From contig OMSM01000127.1 in NCBI GenBank assembly GCA_900313745.1, forward strand, positions 1 to 7,431: a stretch of DNA of 7,431 bases, read 5' to 3'. Positions within the stretch are counted from its first letter, which is position 1; every line of letters starts with the position of its first letter. Source of the DNA: an uncultured Lachnospiraceae bacterium. GTDB taxonomy: Bacteria > Bacillota > Clostridia > Lachnospirales > Lachnospiraceae. The notes under the pieces are model-generated. The model had not been told where the DNA came from. It saw only the letters and a program-made list of their open reading frames with translations, and ran no database searches. Positions 1 to 6,685 of this stretch are shown here, one piece after another. The translations under genes and the position numbers were made by a program.

Positions 1-585
1 GATGGAGGCCGACAGGTCCTCCTTGGTCGCGCCCTCGTTGATGAGGGGCTGGATATCCGTCTTCGCGAACACGCCGCAGCGCGCCGCAATCGGGTAGATG
101 GCTTTATAGTTTTTCGCGTACTCGTTCAGTCCCCCGGCGTCGGTCTGGAGGAGGGACGCCATCTGGTCGATGAACGAGCCGGTGCCGCCCGCGCAGATTC
201 CGTTCATGCGCTGGTCGATCCCGCCCGTAAAGTAGATGATCTTGGCATCCTCCCCGCCGAGCTCGATCGCGACGTCTGTCTGCGGCGCGTAGAACTTGAG
301 CGCCGTGGCGACCGCCACGACCTCCTGCGTGAAGGTCACGCCGAGATGCTTCGCGAGCGTGAGCCCGCCGGAGCCCGTGATCATGGGGCGCACGGCAAGC
401 GGCCCGAGCTTTTCCTCCGCCTTGAGGAGAAGCTGGGCGAGCGTCTCCTGGATGTTCGCGAAATGGCGTTCATAGTCGGAGAAGCATATATTTTTTTCTT
501 CGTCAAGGATCGCGATCTTTACAGTCGTGGAACCAATATCGATCCCGAGCGTGAAGATCCCGCTTTTTTCTTTTCCGTTATCCAT
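1..585 (-). CDS. 2-hydroxyacyl-CoA dehydratase activase-type ATPase (BadF/BadG/BcrA/BcrD family), N-terminal 195 residues
   Basis: The visible part is an ASKHA-fold ATPase of the kind that uses ATP to push an electron into 2-hydroxyacyl-CoA dehydratases. Seen: a phosphate-1 loop GIDIGSTTVK (residues 14-23), a phosphate-2-like ELGGEDAK (108-115), and two cysteines in CAGGTGSFID (Cys131) and ARCGVFAKTD (Cys170). In characterised activases the equivalent cysteines hold the [4Fe-4S] cluster shared by the dimer. The wording around both cysteines resembles, from memory, the very large (about 1400-residue) clostridial proteins that fuse activase and dehydratase-like domains rather than the short 260-residue activases; the missing C-terminus prevents proof. 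The reading frame is open to the left edge. The ATG at 585 is chosen because a GGAG lies at 601-604, although the 15-nt spacing is long; an in-frame TTG at 613-615 is an alternative. It is transcribed away from the rhomboid-like gene, from its own promoter. Confidence 0.88.
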   Translation of the reverse strand, partial: MDNGKEKSGIFTLGIDIGSTTVKIAILDEEKNICFSDYERHFANIQETLAQLLLKAEEKLGPLAVRPMITGSGGLTLAKHLGVTFTQEVVAVATALKFYAPQTDVAIELGGEDAKIIYFTGGIDQRMNGICAGGTGSFIDQMASLLQTDAGGLNEYAKNYKAIYPIAARCGVFAKTDIQPLINEGATKEDLSASI

Positions 586-631
586 AGCTGACTGATCATA
601 CTCCGTGAAAGACAACTCAGGTCATCTTTTC

Positions 632-652
632 CGGACTGTTCCTGACAGTCCG
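632..652 (-). promoter_or_regulatory. Leader hairpin or operator upstream of the activase gene
   Basis: A perfect 8-bp inverted repeat (CGGACTGT at 632-639, ACAGTCCG at 645-652) encloses a 5-nt loop. It starts only a few bases after the predicted transcription start of the minus-strand gene. It could be a 5' mRNA stem-loop or a repressor operator. It is not a terminator, since no T-run follows it on either strand. Confidence 0.45.
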
Positions 653-662
653 TTAATAAGCA

Positions 663-691
663 ATTTTAGCATAAGCGGAGCCTTTATTCAA
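663..691 (-). promoter_or_regulatory. Sigma-A-type promoter for the activase gene
   Basis: Read on the minus strand, TTGAAT (686-691) is followed after exactly 17 nt by TAAAAT (663-668), with a TG one base before the -10 element (extended -10). Transcription should start near 656, giving a leader of about 70 nt before the ATG at 585. Confidence 0.6.
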
Positions 692-717
692 TGAACACAC
701 TGGGGCGGGAAAGTCGT

Positions 718-747
718 TTGACAAACACACAGGCGCGTTTTTATAAT
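718..747 (+). promoter_or_regulatory. Consensus sigma-A promoter for the rhomboid-like gene
   Basis: TTGACA (718-723) and TATAAT (742-747) are both perfect consensus hexamers, 18 nt apart. An in-frame ATG at 746 lies inside the -10 box and so cannot be the translation start, which moves the start of the downstream gene to 812. The expected transcription start is near 754. Confidence 0.8.
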
Positions 748-778
748 GGACTATATTTTTTTAAAGAGATCAAATAAC

Positions 779-794
779 GTCCCGCGGACGGGAC
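779..794 (+). promoter_or_regulatory. 5' leader stem-loop before the rhomboid-like gene
   Basis: GTCCCG (779-784) pairs perfectly with CGGGAC (789-794) around a CGGA loop. It ends 7 nt before the AGGGGAG ribosome binding site at 802-808, so it could influence translation or message stability. No regulator can be named. Confidence 0.35.
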
Positions 795-811
795 ATGACC
801 CAGGGGAGCAT

Positions 812-1681
812 ATGGAATTTTTCAGAAAGCTTGAACTCAGGTTCGGAAAATACGCGGTGCCGGGCCTTATGCGCTTTTTTACCGCGCTCTACGCGGCGGG
901 ATTCGTGATCGCGGTGTGGAATCCCTACGCATATTATACGTATCTTGCGCTGGACCCTGCCCTTATCCTGAAGGGACAGGTCTGGAGGCTCTTCACGTTC
1001 CTCATCTACCCGCCGAGCACCAGTATCCTCTGGGGCGTCCTGCTCCTTTGGGTCTATTTTTCCATCGGCACGACGCTGGAGCGCGTCTGGGGGACCTTCA
1101 AATTCAACGTGTTCATGTTCGCGGGCGTGTTCTTCCACATCCTGGCGGCCTTCATCCTGTATTTCGCGACCGGTTCCGTCTGGCCGCTCACGCCGTCGAA
1201 CCTGAACCTGTCGATCTTCCTCGCGTTCGCGCTGACCTTCCCGGAGATGCAGTTCTACCTGTACTTCGTGATCCCGATCAAGGCGAAATACCTCGCGGCC
1301 TTCTACTGTGTCCTTGAGGCCTACGCCTTTATCACAGGGAGCATGGTGGAGAAGGTCACCATCGTCCTCAGCCTCATGAACCTCTTCCTGTTCCTCAAGG
1401 TGTCCGGGATCTTCGGAAGGTTTTCGCCGAAGGAGATGAAGCGCCGCGCGGATTTCAGGAAGGCTGCCGGCGGGGCGCCGGAGAGGAAGATCGTGAATAT
1501 GGACAGGGCAGGCGCGGCCAATGCCGGAGCATCGTCCGGGAAGACGGCGCGCCACCGCTGCGCGGTCTGCGGGCGCACGGAGCTTGACGCGCCGGAGCTG
1601 GAGTTCCGCTACTGCTCGAAATGCGCCGGAGACTACGAATACTGTATGGAGCACCTGTACACGCATACCCATGTACAGTGA
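812..1681 (+). CDS. Rhomboid-like membrane protein lacking catalytic residues, with C-terminal zinc-binding-type Cys/His cluster
   Basis: A 289-residue protein with a rhomboid-like core of about six membrane segments (roughly 19-38, 68-88, 96-119, 131-153, 158-176, 181-198). Landmarks match rhomboids: QVWRLFTFLIYP (56-67) before the second helix, GTTLERVWG (86-94) after it, and a stretch around SIFLAFALTFPE through FVIPIKAKYL (135-161) that lines up with helices 4-5 of bacterial rhomboids. The GxSG motif that carries the catalytic serine is replaced by NLNL, and I see no active-site histidine in the last helix. It is therefore probably a non-proteolytic member, perhaps a membrane-protein binding factor. 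After a charged linker (about 201-247) comes Cys250-x2-Cys253, Cys268-x2-Cys271, Cys278, His281 and His285, which looks like a cytoplasmic zinc site. The start at 812 has AGGGGAG at 802-808 and lies downstream of the promoter. Substrate and role are unknown. Confidence 0.72.
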   Translation: MEFFRKLELRFGKYAVPGLMRFFTALYAAGFVIAVWNPYAYYTYLALDPALILKGQVWRLFTFLIYPPSTSILWGVLLLWVYFSIGTTLERVWGTFKFNVFMFAGVFFHILAAFILYFATGSVWPLTPSNLNLSIFLAFALTFPEMQFYLYFVIPIKAKYLAAFYCVLEAYAFITGSMVEKVTIVLSLMNLFLFLKVSGIFGRFSPKEMKRRADFRKAAGGAPERKIVNMDRAGAANAGASSGKTARHRCAVCGRTELDAPELEFRYCSKCAGDYEYCMEHLYTHTHVQ

Positions 1682-1691
1682 TCATATGTCA

Positions 1692-1736
1692 CGCGCCGCG
1701 GCGCGGACGTGTTACGCGCCGGGAGTCCCCGGCGTG
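1692..1736 (+). repeat. Two GC-rich inverted repeats between the rhomboid-like gene and lysA
   Basis: A 14-bp perfect palindrome, CGCGCCGCGGCGCG (1692-1705), is followed by a hairpin pairing 1715-1723 with 1728-1736 (one G-T pair, 4-nt loop). No T-run follows, so this is not a typical intrinsic terminator. It could attenuate read-through or fold the lysA leader. No promoter-like pair is evident in the 75-nt gap, so lysA may be co-transcribed with the upstream gene. Confidence 0.35.
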
Positions 1737-1756
1737 CCGAAAGAAAGGATCATGCA

Positions 1757-3022
1757 ATGAAAAAGAAAGCGTTCCTGACACTGGAGAAGGCGAGAGAGAT
1801 CGCGAAGCAGTACCCGACGCCGTGGTACATCTACGATGAGAAGGGCATCCGGGAGAACGCGCGCAGGGTGAACCAGGCCTTCGCGTGGAACAAGGGCTTC
1901 CGCGAGTATTTCGCGGTCAAGGCGACGCCGAACCCGTTCCTTTTAAATATCCTGAAGGAGTACGGGTGCGGCACGGACTGCTCGTCCATGACCGAGCTCA
2001 TGATGAGCGAGGCGTGCGGCTTCCGCGGCCATGAGATCATGTTCTCCTCGAACGATACGCCGCCGGAGGAGTTCGCGTACGCGGACCGGCTCGGCGCCAT
2101 CATCAACCTCGACGACTTCACCCATATCGAGTGCGTCGAGAAGGTGCTGGGAAAGCTTCCCGAGGTCATGAGCTGCCGCTACAATCCGGGCGGCATGTTC
2201 GAGCTTTCGAACGGCATCATGGACAACCCCGAGGATTCGAAGTACGGCATGACGCCGGAGCAGATTACCGAGGCGTTCCGGATCATGAAGGCGAAGGGCG
2301 TGAAAGAGTTCGGCCTCCACGCGTTCCTCGCGAGCAACACCGTCACCAACGAGTATTATCCGAAGCTCGCGGGGATCCTGTTCCGCGAGGCGGTCCGCCT
2401 GAAGAAGGAGACCGGCGCGGACATCCGCTTTATCAACCTTTCCGGCGGCGTCGGGATCCCTTACCGCCCGGAGCAGGAGCCGAACGACATCCTCGCGATC
2501 GGCGAGGGCGTCAGGAAGGTCTACGAGGAGATCCTGGTCCCGGAGGGGATGGGCGACGTCGCCCTCTGCACCGAGATGGGGCGCTTCATGATGGGCCCGT
2601 ACGGCGCGCTCGTCACGGAGGCGATCCACGAGAAGCATATCTATAAGGAATATATCGGCACGGACGCCTGCGCGGTGAACCTCATGCGCCCGGCCATGTA
2701 CGGCGCGTACCACCACATCACCGTGCTCGGGAAGGAGGACGCGCCCCTGGACCACGTTTACGACGTGACCGGGTCCCTCTGCGAGAACAACGACAAATTC
2801 GCGGTGGACCGGGAGCTTCCGGAGATCGAAAAGGGAGACCTTCTCTTCATCCACGACACCGGCGCGCACGGGTTCGCGATGGGCTACAATTATAACGGAA
2901 AGCTTAAGAGCGCGGAGCTCCTCTTAAAGGAGGACGGGAGCGTCCAGCTGATCCGCAGGGCCGAGACCGCGAAGGATTATTTCGCGACCTTCGATTTCTG
3001 CGGGCTGCTTTCGGAATACTGA
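1757..3022 (+). CDS. lysA: Diaminopimelate decarboxylase, divergent clostridial type
   Basis: A 421-residue fold-III PLP decarboxylase, expected to convert meso-diaminopimelate to L-lysine and CO2 in the cytoplasm, the last step of lysine synthesis. The PLP lysine is Lys55 in EYFAVKATPNP (50-60; FYAVKAN-type motif). Other family landmarks are His188 in GLHAFLASN, the glycine loop NLSGGVG (227-233), CTEMGR (271-276, in place of the usual EPGR), CENNDKFAVDR (342-352, corresponding to the CESGD motif whose Cys acts across the dimer) and the C-terminal GAHGFAMGYNYNG (369-381). Length is normal, but several motifs differ from classic LysA, so a related amino-acid decarboxylase cannot be excluded. 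The ATG at 1757 has AAAGGA at 1744-1749 with 7-nt spacing; an in-frame GTG at 1709 has no supporting site. Codon use is strongly GC-ending. The gene is followed directly by a terminator. Confidence 0.82.
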   Translation: MKKKAFLTLEKAREIAKQYPTPWYIYDEKGIRENARRVNQAFAWNKGFREYFAVKATPNPFLLNILKEYGCGTDCSSMTELMMSEACGFRGHEIMFSSNDTPPEEFAYADRLGAIINLDDFTHIECVEKVLGKLPEVMSCRYNPGGMFELSNGIMDNPEDSKYGMTPEQITEAFRIMKAKGVKEFGLHAFLASNTVTNEYYPKLAGILFREAVRLKKETGADIRFINLSGGVGIPYRPEQEPNDILAIGEGVRKVYEEILVPEGMGDVALCTEMGRFMMGPYGALVTEAIHEKHIYKEYIGTDACAVNLMRPAMYGAYHHITVLGKEDAPLDHVYDVTGSLCENNDKFAVDRELPEIEKGDLLFIHDTGAHGFAMGYNYNGKLKSAELLLKEDGSVQLIRRAETAKDYFATFDFCGLLSEY

Positions 3023-3038
3023 ATAAAAACATATGAAA

Positions 3039-3067
3039 AAGCCCGCGCCGGAGAGTGGCGCGGGCTT
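3039..3067 (+). terminator. Intrinsic terminator after lysA, possibly bidirectional
   Basis: An 11-bp perfect stem (3039-3049 with 3057-3067) with a 7-nt loop starts 16 nt after the lysA stop. On the plus strand only a weak T-tract follows (TT then CATCATC). On the minus strand the same hairpin is followed by five Ts, so it could also stop antisense transcription entering lysA. Confidence 0.75.
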
Positions 3068-3117
3068 CATCATCAGGAACCAAGGTTTCAAAAAGGGATT
3101 TGGGAGATTAAGAAGTC

Positions 3118-3147
3118 TTTACATTTATCTGATGGTCAAAGTATATC
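3118..3147 (+). promoter_or_regulatory. Possible promoter inside the lysA-recA intergenic region
   Basis: TTTACA (3118-3123) and TATATC (3142-3147) are 18 nt apart. The -10 match is only moderate. If active, transcription would start near 3153 and run through the stem-loops described for 3153-3380. Confidence 0.25.
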
Positions 3148-3152
3148 ATGGG

Positions 3153-3380
3153 GCCTCCGGGAATGCGTGAATATTGTCTGAATGATTTTTTAAAAAAGAT
3201 TTAAGAACGTACACCGGGGCGGCTTTCCCGCCGGATGTGCGCGTCGTGCGGGACAGGAGGAGGATCATTCTCCCCTGTCCGGGCCGAAAAAAGCGGGAAA
3301 ATACGCGCTTTCTGTGGTAAGATAGGGATGGAACCGGTCCGCGGCCGTGACCCGCGTTCCGGAGGCCATTCCTGTTTTTT
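3153..3380 (+). ncRNA. Candidate structured RNA of about 230 nt, or a chain of hairpins without known function
   Basis: This gene-free stretch contains four successive stem-loops. The first pairs 3211-3215 with 3233-3238 and 3218-3222 with 3228-3232, with bulges. The second pairs 3251-3257 with 3274-3280 and continues with 3259-3262 against 3270-3273. The third pairs 3290-3295 with 3306-3311. The fourth is the long imperfect hairpin 3325-3372, which ends directly before a T-tract. I found no convincing protein gene on either strand, and I do not recognise a known RNA family. GC-rich DNA forms hairpins by chance, so this remains a hypothesis resting on the weak promoter at one end and the terminator-like end at the other. 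Confidence 0.25.
3325..3380 (+). terminator. Terminator-like hairpin with T-tract upstream of recA
   Basis: A long imperfect hairpin has three helices: 3325-3331 with 3366-3372 (one G-T pair), 3334-3337 with 3359-3362, and the all-GC 3340-3344 with 3352-3356. It is followed immediately by TG and six Ts (3375-3380). It would end any transcript arriving from the left, insulating the recA promoter 65 nt further on. Confidence 0.45.
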
Positions 3381-3382
3381 GT

Positions 3383-3398
3383 CCCGGCGTCCGCCGGG
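3383..3398 (+). repeat. Small GC hairpin between the T-tract and the recA promoter
   Basis: CCCGGC (3383-3388) pairs with GCCGGG (3393-3398) around GTCC. No function is evident. The remaining bases to the recA -35 box at 3446 show nothing recognisable. Confidence 0.3.
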
Positions 3399-3445
3399 GC
3401 GTTCCCTGAACGAAGGAAAGTAAAAAACGGTTTCCGCCGGGAGGG

Positions 3446-3474
3446 TTGACAACCTGCCCGGATACCGTTATTAT
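3446..3474 (+). promoter_or_regulatory. recA promoter
   Basis: TTGACA (3446-3451) and TATTAT (3469-3474) are separated by the ideal 17 nt. The predicted start is near 3481, immediately before the LexA box, so repressor binding would block initiation or clearance. The leader to the recA ATG is about 70 nt. Confidence 0.85.
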
Positions 3475-3484
3475 GTCTACAGAA

Positions 3485-3498
3485 CGAACATATGTTCA
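3485..3498 (+). promoter_or_regulatory. LexA (DinR) SOS box of recA
   Basis: CGAACATATGTTCA contains the perfect 12-bp palindrome GAACATATGTTC (3486-3497). It differs at one end base from the Gram-positive SOS consensus CGAACATATGTTCG. It lies about 11 nt after the -10 box, overlapping the start of transcription. This predicts LexA repression of recA, and of any co-transcribed genes, relieved by DNA damage. Confidence 0.92.
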
Positions 3499-3505
3499 CA
3501 TATTC

Positions 3506-3530
3506 CCGCGCGGAGAGCTGTCCCGCGCGG
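3506..3530 (+). promoter_or_regulatory. GC-only stem-loop in the recA leader
   Basis: The self-complementary octamer CCGCGCGG occurs twice (3506-3513 and 3523-3530), 9 nt apart, so the copies can pair as a stable 8-bp stem. It ends 7 nt before the GGAGG at 3538-3542. It could tune recA translation or stabilise the message. Because each copy is itself a palindrome, the copies could alternatively be protein-binding sites. Confidence 0.45.
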
Positions 3531-3552
3531 ATCATCCGGAGGAACAGGATCT

Positions 3553-4722
<1,170 letters not shown>

Positions 4723-4725
4723 GCT

Positions 4726-5355
4726 ATGAAAATTACCGCGATACACCGCGTAAAATCGTATTATGAAGTATCTACAGAGACTGCCGTCTACGAAATAGAC
4801 GGCAGCTTTCTGCGTGAGTATCAGCTTGCCGAGGGCGCTTCTGCCGACGAGGACGTGTTGCAGGAGCTCCACACCCGTTCGCGGGAGCGCCGCGCCTACG
4901 AACGCGCCTGCTATCTGCTCGACGAACGTGATTATTCCTACGCCATGCTCTGGCGCAAGCTGGTGCAGACCTACCGCGACAAGGAGCTTGCAAAATCCGT
5001 CTGCAACCGGCTGGTGCGCTCCGGGCTGATCGATGACCGGAAATATGCCGAAAAATGCGCGGAATATCTCGTGGAGCGCAAGAAATACGGCATCTACCGG
5101 GCGCGGCAGGAGATGCTGCACCGCGGACTTGCCAGGGCGCTTGTCGAGGAGGCGCTTTCCGGGCTGGAGGAGACGGCGGAGGAGAACATCGCCGCCGTGC
5201 TGGAGAAGAAATACGGCAGGATGCTCGACGATCCGAAGGATTACAAGACCCGCCAGAAGGTCATTGCCGGAATGGCGCGGCTGGGGTATTCCATCGGCAG
5301 TATCAAGGATGCCATTGATGCATATTTTGCGTCCCTGGAGGACGAGGAGGAATAG
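4726..5355 (+). CDS. recX: RecX, regulatory protein for RecA
   Basis: A 209-residue charged, helical protein of the RecX family, which binds RecA filaments and modulates their growth and ATPase/coprotease activity. The family's three-helix repeats are visible: RAYERACYLLDERDYSYAML (56-75), with LVRSGLIDDRKYAEKCAEY (96-114) and YGIYRARQEMLHRGLARALV (120-139) continuing the pattern, and a final repeat near GMARLGYSIGSIKDAI. Size fits Firmicute RecX, which often carries an N-terminal extension (here about 1-50). Identity is reinforced by its place directly after recA, with only 3 nt between recA stop and ATG. GGAG at 4716-4719 sits inside the end of recA, so translation is probably coupled. It should be co-induced with recA in the SOS response. 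Confidence 0.92.
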   Translation: MKITAIHRVKSYYEVSTETAVYEIDGSFLREYQLAEGASADEDVLQELHTRSRERRAYERACYLLDERDYSYAMLWRKLVQTYRDKELAKSVCNRLVRSGLIDDRKYAEKCAEYLVERKKYGIYRARQEMLHRGLARALVEEALSGLEETAEENIAAVLEKKYGRMLDDPKDYKTRQKVIAGMARLGYSIGSIKDAIDAYFASLEDEEE

Positions 5356-5356
5356 T

Positions 5357-6685
5357 ATGTCAGTTAAAGTTGCACTCGTGTCCCTTGGATGCGAAAAAAA
5401 TCTGGTCGATTCGGAGCGGATGCTCCATAAGCTGCGCACGCACGGGTATGAGCTCGTGACGGAATTCGGGGATTCGGACGTTGCCGTGGTCAATACCTGC
5501 GGCTTCATCCAGTCTGCCAAAGAGGAGGCAATCGAGACGATTCTCGAAATCGGCGCCCTCAAAAAGGAGGGGCAGGTCAAGAAGCTCATCCTCACCGGAT
5601 GCCTGACCGAGCGCTACAAGGAGGAGGCAGCCAGCGAATTCCCGGAAGCCGATGCCATCGTCGGCATCGGTGACAACAAGGATATTGTCGATATTCTGGA
5701 TAAGGTGCTTGCAGGCGAACGCTGGGTGCATTTCGCGCCGAAGTCCGATGTGGAATTGTCCGGCGGACGGATTATCTCGACGCTGCCGTTTTTCTCCTAC
5801 CTGAAGATCTCCGAGGGATGTTCCAATTGCTGCACCTACTGCGCGATTCCGATGATCCGCGGCAAGTACCGCAGCGTGCCGATGGAGGACGTGCTCTCCG
5901 AGGCAAACTGGCTCTGCGAGAACGGCGTGACCGAGCTGAATATCATCGCGCAGGATACCACCCGCTACGGCGAGGATCTCTACGGCGAGAACAAGCTCTG
6001 CGAGCTCCTGCACAAGCTCTGTGAGATTCCGGCGCTCAAATGGCTCCGTGTGCTCTACTGCTACCCGGAGCGCATCACGGATGAGCTGATCGATACCCTC
6101 GCAAACGAGCCGAAAATCGTGAAGTATCTCGATATGCCCATCCAGCACTGCAATGACGAGATTTTGCAGCGCATGAACCGCCCGTCCACCAAGGCAAAGC
6201 TCCTCGATGTGATCGGGAGACTCCGTGCGAAGATGCCGGATATTGTCCTGCGCACGACGCTGATCGCCGGATTCCCCGGTGAGACGGAGGCGCAGTTCAC
6301 GGAGCTGTGTGAGTTCGTCAACGAGGTGAAATTCACGCGCCTGGGGTGCTTTGCGTATTCGCAGGAGGACGGCACCAAGGCGGCGGAGATGCCCGATCAG
6401 CTCGACGACGAGACAAAGCAGAACCGCGCCGACATTCTGATGGAGCACCAGATGGAGATCGCGGCGGCGTACAACGAAGCGCAGCTCGGCACGGAGAAAA
6501 CCGCGGTCGTGGAGGGCTTCGACAAGTGGGCGGAATGTTATTTCGGCAGAACCGCGGCGGATGCGCCGGATATTGACGGCAAGGTGTTCTTCACGTCGGA
6601 AAATCCCCTGCAAATCGGTGATTATGTGCAGATCCGCATCACCGACGTGATGGACTATGATCTGCTGGGGGAGGTCATCGCATGA
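5357..6685 (+). CDS. rimO: RimO, ribosomal protein S12 methylthiotransferase
   Basis: A 442-residue radical-SAM enzyme that adds a methylthio group to a conserved aspartate of ribosomal protein S12. The N-terminal domain has the three cluster cysteines Cys12 (SLGCEKNLVDSE, the signature that favours RimO over MiaB), Cys48 (NTCGFI) and Cys82 (TGCL). The radical-SAM motif is Cys155-x3-Cys159-x2-Cys162 in SEGCSNCCTYCAIP, with an additional Cys158. The catalytic barrel extends to about 360, including YLDMPIQHCND and AGFPGET, and a C-terminal TRAM-like domain covers about 370-442. Length is typical. The start at 5357 has AGGAGG at 5345-5350, inside the end of recX, with 6-nt spacing; the recX stop is 1 nt upstream. 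It belongs to the recA operon by position. GAT outnumbers GAC for Asp (19 to 12), unlike lysA. Confidence 0.96.
   Translation: MSVKVALVSLGCEKNLVDSERMLHKLRTHGYELVTEFGDSDVAVVNTCGFIQSAKEEAIETILEIGALKKEGQVKKLILTGCLTERYKEEAASEFPEADAIVGIGDNKDIVDILDKVLAGERWVHFAPKSDVELSGGRIISTLPFFSYLKISEGCSNCCTYCAIPMIRGKYRSVPMEDVLSEANWLCENGVTELNIIAQDTTRYGEDLYGENKLCELLHKLCEIPALKWLRVLYCYPERITDELIDTLANEPKIVKYLDMPIQHCNDEILQRMNRPSTKAKLLDVIGRLRAKMPDIVLRTTLIAGFPGETEAQFTELCEFVNEVKFTRLGCFAYSQEDGTKAAEMPDQLDDETKQNRADILMEHQMEIAAAYNEAQLGTEKTAVVEGFDKWAECYFGRTAADAPDIDGKVFFTSENPLQIGDYVQIRITDVMDYDLLGEVIA

Noticed and set aside
746..811. N-terminal extension of the rhomboid-like protein from the ATG at 746
   Set aside because: That ATG lies inside the TATAAT -10 box and so would not be in the transcript; the ATG at 812 has its own ribosome binding site.
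770..1672. A 300-codon minus-strand frame opposite the rhomboid-like gene
   Set aside because: The plus strand has promoter, ribosome site and membrane segments; the minus-strand product is an Arg/Glu/Asp/His-rich sequence typical of antisense frames.
1943..2869. A 308-codon minus-strand frame within lysA
   Set aside because: Antisense shadow of a clear gene: strongly biased, low-complexity composition (Arg, Val, Leu, Ala, Asp, His) and no recognisable motif.
3506..3530. CCGCGCGG repeat pair as a short CRISPR-like or transposon-end repeat
   Set aside because: Only two copies with a 9-nt gap and no further copies or transposase nearby; a leader hairpin is the simpler reading.
3146..3535. Overlapping small frames on both strands in the lysA-recA gap (62-129 codons)
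   Set aside because: Composition is Arg/Pro/Ser-rich with no motif, the minus-strand ones run through the recA promoter and LexA box, and the stretch is better explained by stem-loops and control sites.
5033..5356. Upstream extension of rimO from an in-frame start at 5033
   Set aside because: The extension is an Arg-rich out-of-frame reading of recX. The family N-terminus MSVKVALVSLGCEKN starts at 5357 with a strong AGGAGG before it.
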